A stretch of DNA of 42,067 nt from NCBI GenBank assembly GCA_947474705.1, contig CANJJS010000040.1:1-42067 (forward strand), given 5' to 3'. The DNA is from Acetobacteraceae bacterium (GTDB lineage Bacteria; Pseudomonadota; Alphaproteobacteria; Acetobacterales; Acetobacteraceae). Under the pieces are notes generated by a model. The model was not told the DNA's origin. It saw only the letters and a list, made by a program, of their open reading frames with translations, and searched no databases. The position numbers were made by a program, and so were the translations under genes. Position 1 is the first letter of the stretch. Every line of letters begins with the position of its first letter. Of this stretch, positions 8,817-18,613 are shown piece after piece.

Positions 8817-9455
8817 ATGTCACGCGCGGCCATGCGGCACCTGAGCGACGCCGAACCGCGATTCGCCGCGCTGATCCAACGCGTCGGCCCGCCGAGATTG
8901 GGCGTGGAACGCAAACGGGATTTGTACGAGGCACTGGTGCGCGCCATCGCCCACCAGCAACTCCACGGCAAAGCCGCCGAAGCCATCCTGGGGCGTTTCA
9001 TCGCGCTGTTCCCGGACAGCGTCTTCCCCGCGCCGGCACAGGTCCTGGACACAGAGGACGCGGCGCTCCGGGCCTGCGGCTTTTCCGCCGCCAAGCTCGC
9101 CGCCATTCGCGACATTTGCGCGAAATCCCTGGACGGGATCGTTCCGGCGCGAAGCCGGGCCACGCGATTGACCGACGACGCGCTGATAGAACGCCTGACA
9201 ACCATCCGCGGCGTCGGACGTTGGACTGTCGAAATGTTGCTCATCTTCACGCTGGGGCGGCCCGACGTCCTCCCGGCGGACGATTTCGGCGTGCGGGAAG
9301 GATATCGCGTGTTATTCGAACGCGACGCGCAACCGAAACCCCGCGAACTCGCCGCCCTCGCCGCGCCTTGGTCGCCATACCGCTCCTTCGCGACCTGGTA
9401 TCTGTATCGCGCGGTCGAGGAAGCACGGCGGCAAGGCCCGACCAGCCGAGCGTAG
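8817..9455 (+). CDS. DNA-3-methyladenine glycosylase II-like (HhH-GPD, AlkA family)
   Basis: A 212-residue base-excision repair glycosylase that removes alkylated purines. The helix-hairpin-helix is LTTIRGVGRWTVEMLLIF (127-144), followed by the GPD aspartate in PDVLPADDFGVR (D156 is the probable catalytic residue). The N-terminal helical bundle carries YEALVRAIAHQQLHGKAA, the typical AlkA-core entry. The short form lacks the E. coli AlkA N-terminal beta domain and the MutY/Nth iron-sulfur cluster, since no C-terminal cysteine loop is present. ATG 8817 gives the usual length; the in-frame ATG 8781 adds 12 implausible residues. The carboxylesterase gene begins 53 bases after it on the same strand. 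Confidence 0.88.
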   Translation: MSRAAMRHLSDAEPRFAALIQRVGPPRLGVERKRDLYEALVRAIAHQQLHGKAAEAILGRFIALFPDSVFPAPAQVLDTEDAALRACGFSAAKLAAIRDICAKSLDGIVPARSRATRLTDDALIERLTTIRGVGRWTVEMLLIFTLGRPDVLPADDFGVREGYRVLFERDAQPKPRELAALAAPWSPYRSFATWYLYRAVEEARRQGPTSRA

Positions 9456-9508
9456 CGCTGGCGGCCCTCCGGTGGATCGTGCAACGTCCGTGGCGGAGGG
9501 ACCGGGAT

Positions 9509-11053
9509 ATGGTTGAAAACAGCGCTTTGGCACCGATTGTCGAAACAGCGGCCGGACGCATACGCGGACTGCGGACGCGCGGCACCGATGTCTTCAAGGG
9601 CATTCCCTACGGTGCCTCGACGGCGGGGGCGAACCGATTTCGCGCCCCACGGCCGGTCGCGCCATGGGCCGGTGTGCGAGACACGCGAGAATTCGGCGCA
9701 TCGGCACCGCAACGCCCCTGGATCGTTCATCCCGCCTTCGCCTGGTATTTCTCGGAGATTCCGTGGTCCGAGGACTGCCTTGTCCTGAACGTCTTCGCAC
9801 CGGCGGCGCGCGACGCGGCGAAGCGTCCGGTCATGGTCTGGTTCCATGGTGGCGGATTTTCCTCCGGCGCGGGTAGCGCGAAAGGCTTCGACGGCACGAA
9901 CCTCGCTTTGGGGGGCGACGTCGTGGTCATCACGTTGAATCATCGCCTGAACCTGTTCGGCCATTTCTTCCCGGATGGCGGTGGCGAAACATTCCGCGAC
10001 AGCGGCAATGCCGGCGAACTGGACCTGATCGCCGCGCTGATCTGGGTTCGCGACAATATCTCGCAATTCGGCGGAGATCCAGGTAATGTGACGATTTTCG
10101 GACAATCCGGCGGGGCCTCCAAGGTCGCGACGTTGCTGGCGATGCCGGCCGCGCATGGCCTGTTTCACCGCGCCATTATCCAAAGCGCATCCTCTTTGAT
10201 CCGCGCGGCCGAACCGGAGAACACGGCGCGCGCCGCCCATGCCGTGCTGACGCGTCTGGATATTTCCTCTTACGAGGCGCTACGCGATGTGCCGGCGCAG
10301 GCGCTGCTGACCGCGATGGCCGAAACGATCGCCGCCGATGGCGCCGACCATTTCCGCCCGGTGCGCGACGGGATCTGGTTGCTGGAGCACCCTTTTGCCC
10401 CCACGGCACCTGCTTTGTCGGCCGATATTCCCCTCCTGATCGGCACCGCGCGGGACGAAGCGACGTTTTTCCTGATCAACGATCCCGCGAATTTCTCGAT
10501 GACGCGCGACCAGGCGGTGGCGCGCGCGGGGCGCTTCGTGGGTTTGGCGGACGGTGCGGCGCTGTTCGCGGAGTACGAGTCGCGACGCCCGGGCGCGACG
10601 CCGAGCCAGGTCTATATCGCGATTCAGAGCGATCATATGTATCGCCGTAACGATATCCTGGCGGCGGAACTGCGGGCACGGCAAAGCGGCGCGGAGACGT
10701 TCATGTATTTCTTCGATTGGAAAGCGCCCGTTTTGGATGGCATCCTCGGCGTGCCGCACACCATCGAGGTGCCTTTCGCCTTCGGCAACGCCAATCTGGT
10801 GCCGGAACTGGTTGGCACCGGCCCAGAAACACGGGACCTGCAACGCAAGGTCATGGGCGCCTGGACATCTTTCGCGCGCGATGGCCGGCCGTCCGCGCCG
10901 GAGTTGCCGGATTGGGCGCCGTTTTCCCTCGCCGGACGGGAAACGATGATTTTCGCGGATACATGCCGCATGGAGTCCGATCCGGCGCGAGAGGACCGCC
11001 TCGCGATCGAGACCTGCCCTCCTTACCGGCCCGAGGCATCGGGCAGGCGCTGA
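9509..11053 (+). CDS. Type B carboxylesterase / lipase
   Basis: A 514-residue alpha/beta hydrolase of the carboxylesterase type B family, hydrolysing carboxylic esters. Visible features are the family opening GRIRGLRTRGTDVFKGIPYG (residues 17-36), SEDCLVLNVFAP (87-98), the oxyanion-hole motif HGGGF (113-117), the nucleophile elbow FGQSGGASK with S200, and the probable catalytic histidine in GVPHTIEVPFAFG. No signal peptide is seen, so it is probably cytosolic. ATG 9509 is favoured because GGAGGG precedes it; upstream codons in the same frame overlap the glycosylase gene and look non-coding. It may be cotranscribed with the alcohol dehydrogenase 65 bases downstream, suggesting ester cleavage followed by alcohol oxidation (inference). 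Confidence 0.92.
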   Translation: MVENSALAPIVETAAGRIRGLRTRGTDVFKGIPYGASTAGANRFRAPRPVAPWAGVRDTREFGASAPQRPWIVHPAFAWYFSEIPWSEDCLVLNVFAPAARDAAKRPVMVWFHGGGFSSGAGSAKGFDGTNLALGGDVVVITLNHRLNLFGHFFPDGGGETFRDSGNAGELDLIAALIWVRDNISQFGGDPGNVTIFGQSGGASKVATLLAMPAAHGLFHRAIIQSASSLIRAAEPENTARAAHAVLTRLDISSYEALRDVPAQALLTAMAETIAADGADHFRPVRDGIWLLEHPFAPTAPALSADIPLLIGTARDEATFFLINDPANFSMTRDQAVARAGRFVGLADGAALFAEYESRRPGATPSQVYIAIQSDHMYRRNDILAAELRARQSGAETFMYFFDWKAPVLDGILGVPHTIEVPFAFGNANLVPELVGTGPETRDLQRKVMGAWTSFARDGRPSAPELPDWAPFSLAGRETMIFADTCRMESDPAREDRLAIETCPPYRPEASGRR

Positions 11054-11118
11054 CGGCGGTTGCCCGTTCGCATCGGATCGGCGAGGATTTGCCGGAAGAG
11101 CCAGACCAGGAGGAACCC

Positions 11119-12204
11119 ATGAAGATCGAAGCCGCTGTCTTTCGCGAAATTCATAAGCCGCTGACGATCGAGACGGTGGACATCGACAAGCCTCGTGGGC
11201 GCGAAGTTCTGGTCCGAACCGCCGCGACCGGCGTGTGCCACAGCGATCTGCACGTCGTGGACGGGCTCAGCCGCTATAACCTGGATACGCCTTTCGTGCT
11301 GGGTCACGAGGGCGCCGGTGTCGTCGAAGCGGTCGGGGACGATGTCACCGCCGTGCGCAAGGGCGATCACGTCGTCGCCTGTCTTTCTGGCTTCTGCGGC
11401 AACTGCCCGCAATGTCTGGGCGGGCACCCCAACGTCTGCACCGGCGGCATCGTCGGCCGCGGCAACCGCCTGTCCCAGAACGGCGCGCCATTCCAGCAAT
11501 TCGCGAATATCGCGAGCTACGCATCGCACATGTTGCTGCACGAGAATTCGCTTGTTCGTATCGACGAGGACCTGCCGCTGGACCGGGCGGCGCTGGTGGG
11601 CTGCGGCGTGCTGACCGGGGTTGGCGCGGCGTTGCGATCCAGTGGATTGCAGGCCGGTCAGACGGTGGCGGTGTTCGGTTGCGGCGGCGTGGGTCTTTCG
11701 ATCATCCAGGGCGCGCGGATCGGCGGCGCGCGGCAGATCGTCGCGGTCGACCAGTTCGACTCCAAACTGGAAATGGCGAAGCGCGCTGGCGCCACGCACA
11801 CCGTCAACGGCACCCAGGACGACGCGGTGAAAGCGGTCCGCGCTTTGACCAAGGGCCTCGGTGTGGATCATGCGTTCGAGGCCGTGGGTCTGGCGATCCT
11901 CTGCCGTCAGGCGATCGAGAGCCTCGCCGTCCGGGGGACCGCGACGATCGTGGGCGTGCTGCCGGCCGACGCGAAGATCGAGTTCCCCTGGCTGGCGATT
12001 CGCCCCGAATGCAAGGTGCAGACCTCGCGGATGGGATCGAACCAGTTCCGCACGGATATTCCCAATTATCTTGAATTCTTCCGGCAGGGCAGGCTGGATC
12101 TGGATTCGATGATCAGCCGCCGTGGCCGGCTGGGCGATATCAACGACGCGTTCCGGGCGATGAAAGCGGGCGAGGTGGCGCGCACCGTGCTGATGTTCGA
12201 TTAA
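11119..12204 (+). CDS. Zinc-dependent alcohol dehydrogenase
   Basis: A 361-residue medium-chain dehydrogenase oxidising an alcohol to an aldehyde with NAD(P). Catalytic zinc ligands are C40 and the H63-E64 pair (GHEGAGVVEAVGD). The structural zinc loop has four cysteines, C93, C96, C99 and C107 (GFCGNCPQCLGGHPNVC). The Rossmann motif is VFGCGGVGLSIIQGARIGG, with an aspartate at the end of the next strand (IVAVDQFDSK) favouring NAD (inference). The overall pattern resembles class III or mycothiol/glutathione-type members, but no thiol-specific feature is decisive. The AGGAGGAACCC site upstream of ATG 11119 is strong. It follows the carboxylesterase gene in the same direction. Confidence 0.92.
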   Translation: MKIEAAVFREIHKPLTIETVDIDKPRGREVLVRTAATGVCHSDLHVVDGLSRYNLDTPFVLGHEGAGVVEAVGDDVTAVRKGDHVVACLSGFCGNCPQCLGGHPNVCTGGIVGRGNRLSQNGAPFQQFANIASYASHMLLHENSLVRIDEDLPLDRAALVGCGVLTGVGAALRSSGLQAGQTVAVFGCGGVGLSIIQGARIGGARQIVAVDQFDSKLEMAKRAGATHTVNGTQDDAVKAVRALTKGLGVDHAFEAVGLAILCRQAIESLAVRGTATIVGVLPADAKIEFPWLAIRPECKVQTSRMGSNQFRTDIPNYLEFFRQGRLDLDSMISRRGRLGDINDAFRAMKAGEVARTVLMFD

Positions 12205-12231
12205 CCGGACACGCGCGCGCGGAGCCCGGAC

Positions 12232-12660
12232 TCAGATTTCCTCCAGCCCATCCGGTGGATGGCCCAGCGACGCGAGGCCTTCTTCGATATAGGCGCCAAA
12301 TAACGGCATTCCCATCAGGTACCGCGAGGACTGGTGGGGACGCCGGTCGCGCGCCATGTTCCGGGCCTCGGCCCACTCGGCGCGGCCGAAATCGCCGCGT
12401 CCGACCCAGACCAGCGCCAGAAGATCGACGATTTCGTCGTCGTTGAGGTCGTCGATCAGGCTTTTCAATTCCGCCTCGGTCGGGTCCTCCCCCGCGTCCA
12501 GCAATGTTTCCCGGTCGATATCGCTTTCCGGGGCTTCGCCGGGATCGGGATCGTCGGGGATTTCCTCCTGTTCGAATTCGTGCGCCTTCAGCACGATGTC
12601 GCGGAGTTTCGCCACGTCGATATTCAGTGTTTCCGCCTGATCGTCCTCAAGACTGGGCAT
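12232..12660 (-). CDS. DUF3775-type acidic protein
   Basis: A 142-residue soluble, strongly acidic protein. The layout fits the DUF3775 family as I remember it: an N-terminal LNIDVAKLRDIVLKAHEFEQEE (residues 12-33), a long acidic linker (PDDPDPGEAPESDIDRE), a central DLNDDEIVDLLALVWVGRGDF and a C-terminal SSRYLMGMPLFGAYIEEGLASLG. No catalytic or DNA-binding residues can be pointed out and the family has no known function. ATG 12660 is the first codon that makes protein-like sequence. It converges with the alcohol dehydrogenase, 27 bases away, and is separated from the hydratase gene by a 186-base regulatory gap. Confidence 0.8.
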   Translation of the reverse strand: MPSLEDDQAETLNIDVAKLRDIVLKAHEFEQEEIPDDPDPGEAPESDIDRETLLDAGEDPTEAELKSLIDDLNDDEIVDLLALVWVGRGDFGRAEWAEARNMARDRRPHQSSRYLMGMPLFGAYIEEGLASLGHPPDGLEEI

Positions 12661-12744
12661 GTCGCGATCGCTCCTTCGCGCTGAAACGCGCGTGTCCGGT
12701 TGCCGTTCGAAAGGAAAGGTTAGCGCGGGGGCAAGCGGCGATTG

Positions 12745-12758
12745 TTGACACGGGTCAA
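12745..12758. promoter_or_regulatory. FNR/FixK/Anr-like binding site
   Basis: The sequence TTGAC-ACGG-GTCAA is a perfect dyad with the half-site and 4-base spacing used by the FNR/CRP family (consensus TTGAY-N4-RTCAA). It lies 88 bases before the enoyl-CoA hydratase start and 85 bases before the divergent DUF3775 start, a position from which either could be controlled by oxygen or a related signal. The same TTGACA could also serve as a -35 box for the hydratase, although no convincing -10 follows. The match is by eye only. Confidence 0.45.
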
Positions 12759-12788
12759 TGCGCGGGGCTTTTGTCGCGGCCACGGTGG

Positions 12789-12813
12789 GATCCCGGCCCG
12801 GAATTCCGGGATC
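12789..12813. repeat. Intergenic GC-rich palindrome
   Basis: Arms GATCCCGG (12789-12796) and CCGGGATC (12806-12813) pair across 9 bases, and the overlapping CCCGGAATTCCGGG (12797-12810) is itself a perfect 14-base palindrome. There is no T-run on either side, so it is not a standard terminator. It could be a REP-like dispersed palindrome or a hairpin in the hydratase leader. Confidence 0.5.
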
Positions 12814-12846
12814 GCGACACCCCATTCTCAGCAGCCGGACCATGCC

Positions 12847-13644
<798 letters not shown>

Positions 13645-13678
13645 TCCGAACCCGTTCCGGACACACGTTGATGCCGAC

Positions 13679-14548
13679 ATGAGAGATCCCTACGAAGTAC
13701 TGGGCCTGACCCACGCGGCGGACGAAGCGGCGATCAAATCGGCGTTTCGAAAACTCGCCAAGCGGCATCACCCGGACCTGCATCCCGGCGACCCCAGGGC
13801 GGCCGAGCGGTTTCAGGAACTCAACACCGCCAACGATCTGTTGTCGGACCCGGAAAAACGCGCCCGTTTCGATCGGGGCGAACTGGACGCGGAGGGGAAC
13901 GAAAAAGCCCGCCAGGCGCCGTTCCAGCGGGATTTCCAGCAGGGCGGCGGCGCGGGGTTTTCGGAAGAGGATATCGCGGCGTTCTTCTCCCGCCATTTCA
14001 ACGCGCGGGGGGAGGGAGTCAGGACCCGGGGCGCGGATCTCAACTACAATCTGAAACTGGGTTTCATCGAGGCCGCGACCGGCACCGCGCGACGCGTGCA
14101 GATGCCGGATGGGCGGGCGCTGGATGTAAAGATTCCGGCGGGGATCGAGGACGGGCACACGATCCGGCTGAAAGGCCAGGGCCGCGCGGGCATGGGCGGC
14201 GGACCGGCGGGCGACGCGTTGATCGAGGTCGCGGTGGTGGCGCATCCCTTCCTCCGGCGCATGGGCGACGATGTGATCGTCACCGTGCCCGTGACGTTGA
14301 AGGAGGCGGTGCTCGGGGCGTCCATTTCCGTGCCCACGGTCAAGGGACATGTGCGGGTGACGGTGCCGCCAGGTTCCGGGGACGGCACGCGGCTGCGGCT
14401 GCGCGGGCGCGGCATTCGCGAGGGGCATCAATATGTCGAACTGAAGGTCGCGATGCCGCCGGTGGAGGAACCCGCTCTGGCCGCGTTCCTGAAGGACTGG
14501 GAACCGGAACATCCCTTCGATCCCCGGGAGGGGATGGCGGAGGCCTGA
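13679..14548 (+). CDS. DnaJ-type (CbpA-like, class II) co-chaperone
   Basis: A 289-residue Hsp40 protein stimulating the ATPase of a DnaK partner. The J domain occupies residues 1-68: DPYEVLGLTHAADEAAIKSAFRKLAKRHHPD, with the HPD triad that contacts DnaK. A linker follows, with a short glycine patch (GGGAGF) but without the cysteine-rich zinc finger of true DnaJ. The C-terminal substrate-binding domains have NYNLKLGFIEAATGTARRVQMPDG, then DVKIPAGIEDGHTIRLKGQG and VTLKEAVLGASISVPTVKGHV. It ends one base before the hydrolase gene on the other strand (TGA 14546-14548 against a stop at 14549), so the two genes abut tail to tail. Confidence 0.9.
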   Translation: MRDPYEVLGLTHAADEAAIKSAFRKLAKRHHPDLHPGDPRAAERFQELNTANDLLSDPEKRARFDRGELDAEGNEKARQAPFQRDFQQGGGAGFSEEDIAAFFSRHFNARGEGVRTRGADLNYNLKLGFIEAATGTARRVQMPDGRALDVKIPAGIEDGHTIRLKGQGRAGMGGGPAGDALIEVAVVAHPFLRRMGDDVIVTVPVTLKEAVLGASISVPTVKGHVRVTVPPGSGDGTRLRLRGRGIREGHQYVELKVAMPPVEEPALAAFLKDWEPEHPFDPREGMAEA

Positions 14549-15400
14549 CTACGCCTCCGCCGCGCGCAGCAACCTGGCGGCGATCGGCGCGGCGGCGATG
14601 GACATGCCGTGGCCCTGGTGGCCCACCCCCGGGACATCCGTCACGGTCCAGGCGCAGTGCGTGCCCAGCGCGGCGGCCGCCTGGTGGCCGAGTTGGATAT
14701 AGGTGTGCGCGCGGTGATAGCGCGTGGGCCCCTGTTTCAGGGAGCGCGGACCCTTGGGGAAAAAGCGGCCGGTGGTTTTCGTGTCCTCGGTGCCCGCGAG
14801 GACGGCGATCGGAAAATTCAGCAGCGGGATGAGGTGGTCCGGCGCGAGGCCGGTCTCGCCGAGACCGAAAGGCCAGGCCACGTCCAGGTCGGGCATGGCG
14901 TAAGTCCCGGCATTCGCGCATAGCGCGGCGGCGACCCGGTCGCGGTAGCCGAACGACAACATGCGGTGCACGAACTGCCCGCCGGCGGAATGACCGAACT
15001 GGCCGTAGGTGTTTCGACGTGTCACCCCCTCCGCGCGCATCGCGTCGAAGAGGCGCGGCACGATCCCGTAGGTCCATTGTTCCCGCGGGTTGGGGGAGCC
15101 ATCGTCGTTCCGCATGTTGCCGAAGTGGTAGCGGAGGTATTCGGGGAAACTTTCCTCGGAAAATTCGATGGCGATGGCCAGCAGCCCGTGTTCCTTGGCA
15201 AGCGGCAGCCAGTAATCGCGGTAATCGGCGCCGTTGCGGCCGACGCCGTGGTGCACGAACAGCACCGGCGTGGCGGCCGGATCGTAATCCGGTGGGCACG
15301 CGGCATGGAGAAACAGGGGTTTGTCCGGGAAGACCTCATCGTCCCACGCCAGGGAATGGGCGCCTGGCGTGGCGACGAGATGTCGAAGCGGGTGCTTCAA
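14549..15400 (-). CDS. Alpha/beta hydrolase (dienelactone hydrolase-like) coupled to the cox operon
   Basis: A 283-residue alpha/beta hydrolase. Visible are the early strand and oxyanion region TPVLFVHHGVGRNGADYRDYW (44-64), the nucleophile elbow QFGHSAGGQFVHRM, a likely acid in VLAGTEDTKTTGRFFP and a histidine in VPGVGHQGHGM near the C-terminus. No signal peptide is present. The start is TTG at 15400, which shares TTGA with the stop of coxM (15397-15400). Translation is therefore probably coupled and the protein should belong to the same pathway as the molybdenum hydroxylase, perhaps hydrolysing its product or precursor (inference). The substrate is unknown. Confidence 0.82.
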   Translation of the reverse strand: MKHPLRHLVATPGAHSLAWDDEVFPDKPLFLHAACPPDYDPAATPVLFVHHGVGRNGADYRDYWLPLAKEHGLLAIAIEFSEESFPEYLRYHFGNMRNDDGSPNPREQWTYGIVPRLFDAMRAEGVTRRNTYGQFGHSAGGQFVHRMLSFGYRDRVAAALCANAGTYAMPDLDVAWPFGLGETGLAPDHLIPLLNFPIAVLAGTEDTKTTGRFFPKGPRSLKQGPTRYHRAHTYIQLGHQAAAALGTHCAWTVTDVPGVGHQGHGMSIAAAPIAARLLRAAEA

Positions 15401-16191
15401 CCGGCCTTGGCCAGCGCCCGGCCGGCGATGACGCCGACCAGATGGGCGCGATATTCGGAACTGGCGTGGATGTCGCCGTTCAGGTCGTCGGGCGAGGTTT
15501 TTACACCTTTGATCGCCGCGGCCGAGAAGTTTCCGGCCAGCGCGGCTTCCATGGCGGAGTGCCGGAACACACCGCCCTGGCCCGCGCCGGTGACGGCGAC
15601 TCGCGGTCCGCCCGAAGTCTGCGCCACGAAGACGCCGACGATGGCGTAACGCGACGCCGGATTGCGGAATTTCTCGTAAGCGGCCTTGGTGGGGACGGGG
15701 AATTCCACCGCGGTGATGATCTCGCCTTGTTCCAGCGCCGTGCCGAACATGCCGGTGAAGAAATCGTCCGCCGCGATGGACCGGCGGTCCGTCACGATGG
15801 TGGCGCCAAGGGCGAGCGCGGCCGAGGGATAATCCGCGGCCGGGTCGTTATTGGCGATGCTGCCGCCGATCGTGCCGCGATGGCGCACCGCCTCGTCGCC
15901 GATGCCGCCGGCCAGAGCCGCCAGCGCGGGGATCGCCGCCTTCACCTCGGCGCTGGCCGCGACGACGCAATGTTTCGTCATCGCGCCGATCGTGACCTTG
16001 CCGCCTTCGACCTTGATGCCGGTCAGTCCGAGGCCGGACAGATCGACGATCGTCGAGGGTTTGGCGAGGCGTTGTTTCAGAACGGGAATATAGGTCATCC
16101 CGCCCGCCAGCGCCTTGGCTTCGCCGTCCGCGCCCAACGCCTTGACCGCGTCGGCCAGGCTGGCGGGTTTTTGATATGCGAAATCGTACAT
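15397..16191 (-). CDS. coxM: Molybdenum hydroxylase FAD-binding medium subunit (CoxM-like)
   Basis: A 264-residue FAD subunit of a xanthine-oxidase-family heterotrimer that passes electrons from the iron-sulfur subunit to an external acceptor. The N-terminus MYDFAYQKPASLADAVKAL is typical. FAD pyrophosphate contacts are ALAGGMTYIPVLKQR (residues 27-41) and RGTIGGSIANNDPAADYPSA (about 105-124); the latter is the characteristic TIGG motif. It ends with a CoxM C-terminal domain rich in small residues. It is the third gene of coxS-coxL-coxM, 23 bases after coxL, and its stop overlaps the hydrolase start. Confidence 0.92.
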   Translation of the reverse strand: MYDFAYQKPASLADAVKALGADGEAKALAGGMTYIPVLKQRLAKPSTIVDLSGLGLTGIKVEGGKVTIGAMTKHCVVAASAEVKAAIPALAALAGGIGDEAVRHRGTIGGSIANNDPAADYPSAALALGATIVTDRRSIAADDFFTGMFGTALEQGEIITAVEFPVPTKAAYEKFRNPASRYAIVGVFVAQTSGGPRVAVTGAGQGGVFRHSAMEAALAGNFSAAAIKGVKTSPDDLNGDIHASSEYRAHLVGVIAGRALAKAG

Positions 16192-16214
16192 CGTGTTTTC
16201 CCTTTCGCCGCGCC

Positions 16215-18587
16215 TTAACCGGCGTTGATGCCCGCGTTGATGATTGTCCAGATTTTGCCGGAGGTCGCCGGCATGTTCATGTGGCGCACCTTATAGTCCT
16301 TCAGCGCGTCGCAGATGGCGTTGATGACCGCGGGCGGCGAGCCGATCGCGCCCACCTCGCCGCAGCCTTTCGAACCGAGGGGATTGTGGGTGCACATGGT
16401 GTTTTCGGTGGCGACGTTGAAGTTGGGCAGATTGTCGGCACGCGGCATCGTGTAGTCCATCATCGAGCCCGACAGCAGTTGGCCGTTGTCGTCGTAGATG
16501 GCCGCTTCCAGCAGCGCCTGGCCGATGCCCTGCGCGACACCGCCCTGGATCTGGCCTTCGACGATCATCGGATTGACCACGCGTCCGACATCGTCCACCG
16601 CCGTGAAGTTCGCGACGTGAACCACACCGGTCTCCGGATCGATTTCCACTTCCGCGATGTGGCAGCCACCCGGGAAAGTAAAGTTTTTCGGGTCGTAGAA
16701 GGCGGTTTCTTCCAGGCCGGGTTCCAGTTCCTCGATGGGGTAGTTGTGAGGGACGTAGGCGGCGAGGGAGATTTCGGTCAGCGATTTGGTCTTATCGGTG
16801 CCCGCGACCTTGAAGGTGTTGTTCGCGAACTCGATGTCTTCCACCGCGGCTTCCATCAGATGCGCCGCGATTTTCTTGCCTTTCGCGATGATCTTGTCCA
16901 TGGCGCGATACATCGCGGAACCACCGACGGCGAGGCTGCGGCTGCCATAGGTGCCCATGCCGAAGGGGATTTTCGCGGTGTCGCCGTGCACGACCTCGAT
17001 CTGGTCCATCGGCACGCCGAGTTGTTCGACGACCAACTGCGCCAGCGTGGTTTCGTGGCCCTGGCCGTGGCTGTGGGTGCCGGTGAAGACGGTCACGGAG
17101 CCGGTCGGATGGACGCGGATGTTGGCGACCTCGTAAAGCCCGGCGCGGGCGCCAAGCGATCCGACGACGGCGGACGGCGCGATGCCGCAGGCTTCCAAAT
17201 AGGTGGAGATGCCGATGCCGCGCAATTTGCCTCGGGATTTCGCGTCCGCGCGGCGTTTCTCGAACCCATCCCAGTCGGCGTTCTGAAGCGCGACCCGCAG
17301 CGTCGTCTGATAGTCGCCGCTGTCGTATTGCAGCGCCACCGGCGTCTGATACGGGAAGGCGTCGGCCGGAATGAAATTGCGGCGGCGGATTTCGACCCGG
17401 TCGATGCCGGTGTCGTAGGCGACCGCGTCCACCAGACGCTCGATCAGGAAGGTGGCTTCCGGACGGCCCGCGCCGCGATAGGCATCGACGGGGACGGTGT
17501 TGGTGAAGACCGCTTTCACCTCGCAGTAAATCACCGGGGTTTTATAAGTTCCGGCGAGCAGCGTGGCGTAGAGATAGGTCGGCACGCAGGGCGCGAAGGT
17601 GGACAGATACGCGCCCATGTTGGCCTGCGTCGAAACCCGTAGGCCAAGGAACGTGCCCTGCGCGTCGATCGCCATTTCCGCGGTGGAGATGTGATCGCGC
17701 CCATGCGCGTCCGACATGAAGCTTTCGGTGCGTTCCGCCGTCCATTTCACGGGCCGCCGCACTTTCGCGGAGGCCCAGGTGACGATGGCTTCTTCGGCGT
17801 AATGATAGATTTTCGAGCCGAACCCGCCGCCGACATCCGGCGCCACGACACGAACCTTGTTCTCCGGCAAATGCAGCACGAAGGCCGACATCAGCAGACG
17901 GATCACGTGCGGGTTCTGGCTGGTGGTGTAAAGCGTGTATTCGCCGGAATTGACGTCGTAATCGCCGACCGCCGCGCGAGGTTCCATCGCGTTCGGGATC
18001 AGACGGTTGTTGGTCAGATCGAGCCGCACGACCTTGTGCGCCTTGGCGAAGACGCCATCGACCACGTCCTTGTCGCCGATCTGCCAGTCGTAGCAGATGT
18101 TACCGGCGACATCGTCGTGCACCGTGGGCGCGCCGGCGGCCAGCGCGGCCGTCATGTTCGCGGCCGCGGGCAGATCGGTATAATCGATCTCCAGCAGTTC
18201 CGCCGCGTCCTTGGCCTGCTGTTTCGTTTCCGCGATGACCACGGCGACGGGATCGCCGACATGGCGCACCTTGCCGACGGCCATCACGGGATGCGGCGGC
18301 TCCGCCATCGGCGAGCCGTCCTTGTTATGGATCTGCCAGCCGCAGGGCAGGCCGCCGATCTCTTCCTTCGCCATGTCGGCGCCGGTGAAGATCGCGACCA
18401 CGCCGGGGGCCTTCGAAGCCGCCAATATGTCGATTCCGTTAAGTTTCGCGTGCGGCCGGTCGGACCGCTTCACATAGGCGTGCAACTGGCCCGGACGGTT
18501 GATGTCGTCGGTGTAGTTGCCGCGCCCGTTCAGAAAGCGCGAGTCTTCCTTGCGGCGGACGGATGCGCCGATGCCTTCGAAGCCCAT
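16215..18587 (-). CDS. coxL: Molybdenum hydroxylase large subunit, form II CoxL type
   Basis: A 790-residue molybdopterin-cytosine-dinucleotide subunit holding the active site. The active-site loop at about residues 366-372 is AYRGAGR, the form II signature, not AYRCSFR of true CO dehydrogenase, so the copper-binding cysteine is absent. Other family landmarks are [21 protein letters not shown] at the N-terminus, [12 protein letters not shown] in the middle and [13 protein letters not shown] near residue 744, holding the catalytic glutamate. Form II enzymes have been called putative CO dehydrogenases, but many probably hydroxylate N-heterocycles, aldehydes or other carbon sources. Accessory coxD/E/F/G genes are not in the window. 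It lies 26 bases downstream of coxS. Confidence 0.94.
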   Translation of the reverse strand: MGFEGIGASVRRKEDSRFLNGRGNYTDDINRPGQLHAYVKRSDRPHAKLNGIDILAASKAPGVVAIFTGADMAKEEIGGLPCGWQIHNKDGSPMAEPPHPVMAVGKVRHVGDPVAVVIAETKQQAKDAAELLEIDYTDLPAAANMTAALAAGAPTVHDDVAGNICYDWQIGDKDVVDGVFAKAHKVVRLDLTNNRLIPNAMEPRAAVGDYDVNSGEYTLYTTSQNPHVIRLLMSAFVLHLPENKVRVVAPDVGGGFGSKIYHYAEEAIVTWASAKVRRPVKWTAERTESFMSDAHGRDHISTAEMAIDAQGTFLGLRVSTQANMGAYLSTFAPCVPTYLYATLLAGTYKTPVIYCEVKAVFTNTVPVDAYRGAGRPEATFLIERLVDAVAYDTGIDRVEIRRRNFIPADAFPYQTPVALQYDSGDYQTTLRVALQNADWDGFEKRRADAKSRGKLRGIGISTYLEACGIAPSAVVGSLGARAGLYEVANIRVHPTGSVTVFTGTHSHGQGHETTLAQLVVEQLGVPMDQIEVVHGDTAKIPFGMGTYGSRSLAVGGSAMYRAMDKIIAKGKKIAAHLMEAAVEDIEFANNTFKVAGTDKTKSLTEISLAAYVPHNYPIEELEPGLEETAFYDPKNFTFPGGCHIAEVEIDPETGVVHVANFTAVDDVGRVVNPMIVEGQIQGGVAQGIGQALLEAAIYDDNGQLLSGSMMDYTMPRADNLPNFNVATENTMCTHNPLGSKGCGEVGAIGSPPAVINAICDALKDYKVRHMNMPATSGKIWTIINAGINAG

Positions 18588-18613
18588 GGCGTTATCTCCC
18601 CTGTTCCGGCGAA

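Noticed and set aside
9116-9508. In-frame extension upstream of the carboxylesterase
   Set aside because: It overlaps the glycosylase gene and is arginine-rich nonsense; a ribosome site stands before ATG 9509.
8579-10240. Long minus-strand open frame across the glycosylase and esterase genes
   Set aside because: It is antisense to both genes with good motifs and has no protein-like domains.
16176-17642. Long open frame on the plus strand opposite coxL
   Set aside because: It lies fully antisense to a well-conserved gene and its protein is rich in D, H, R and G repeats, as produced by GC-rich third positions. No family features are visible.
16215-18587. True carbon monoxide dehydrogenase (form I)
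   Set aside because: The active-site loop is AYRGAGR rather than AYRCSFR, so the cysteine that binds copper is missing.
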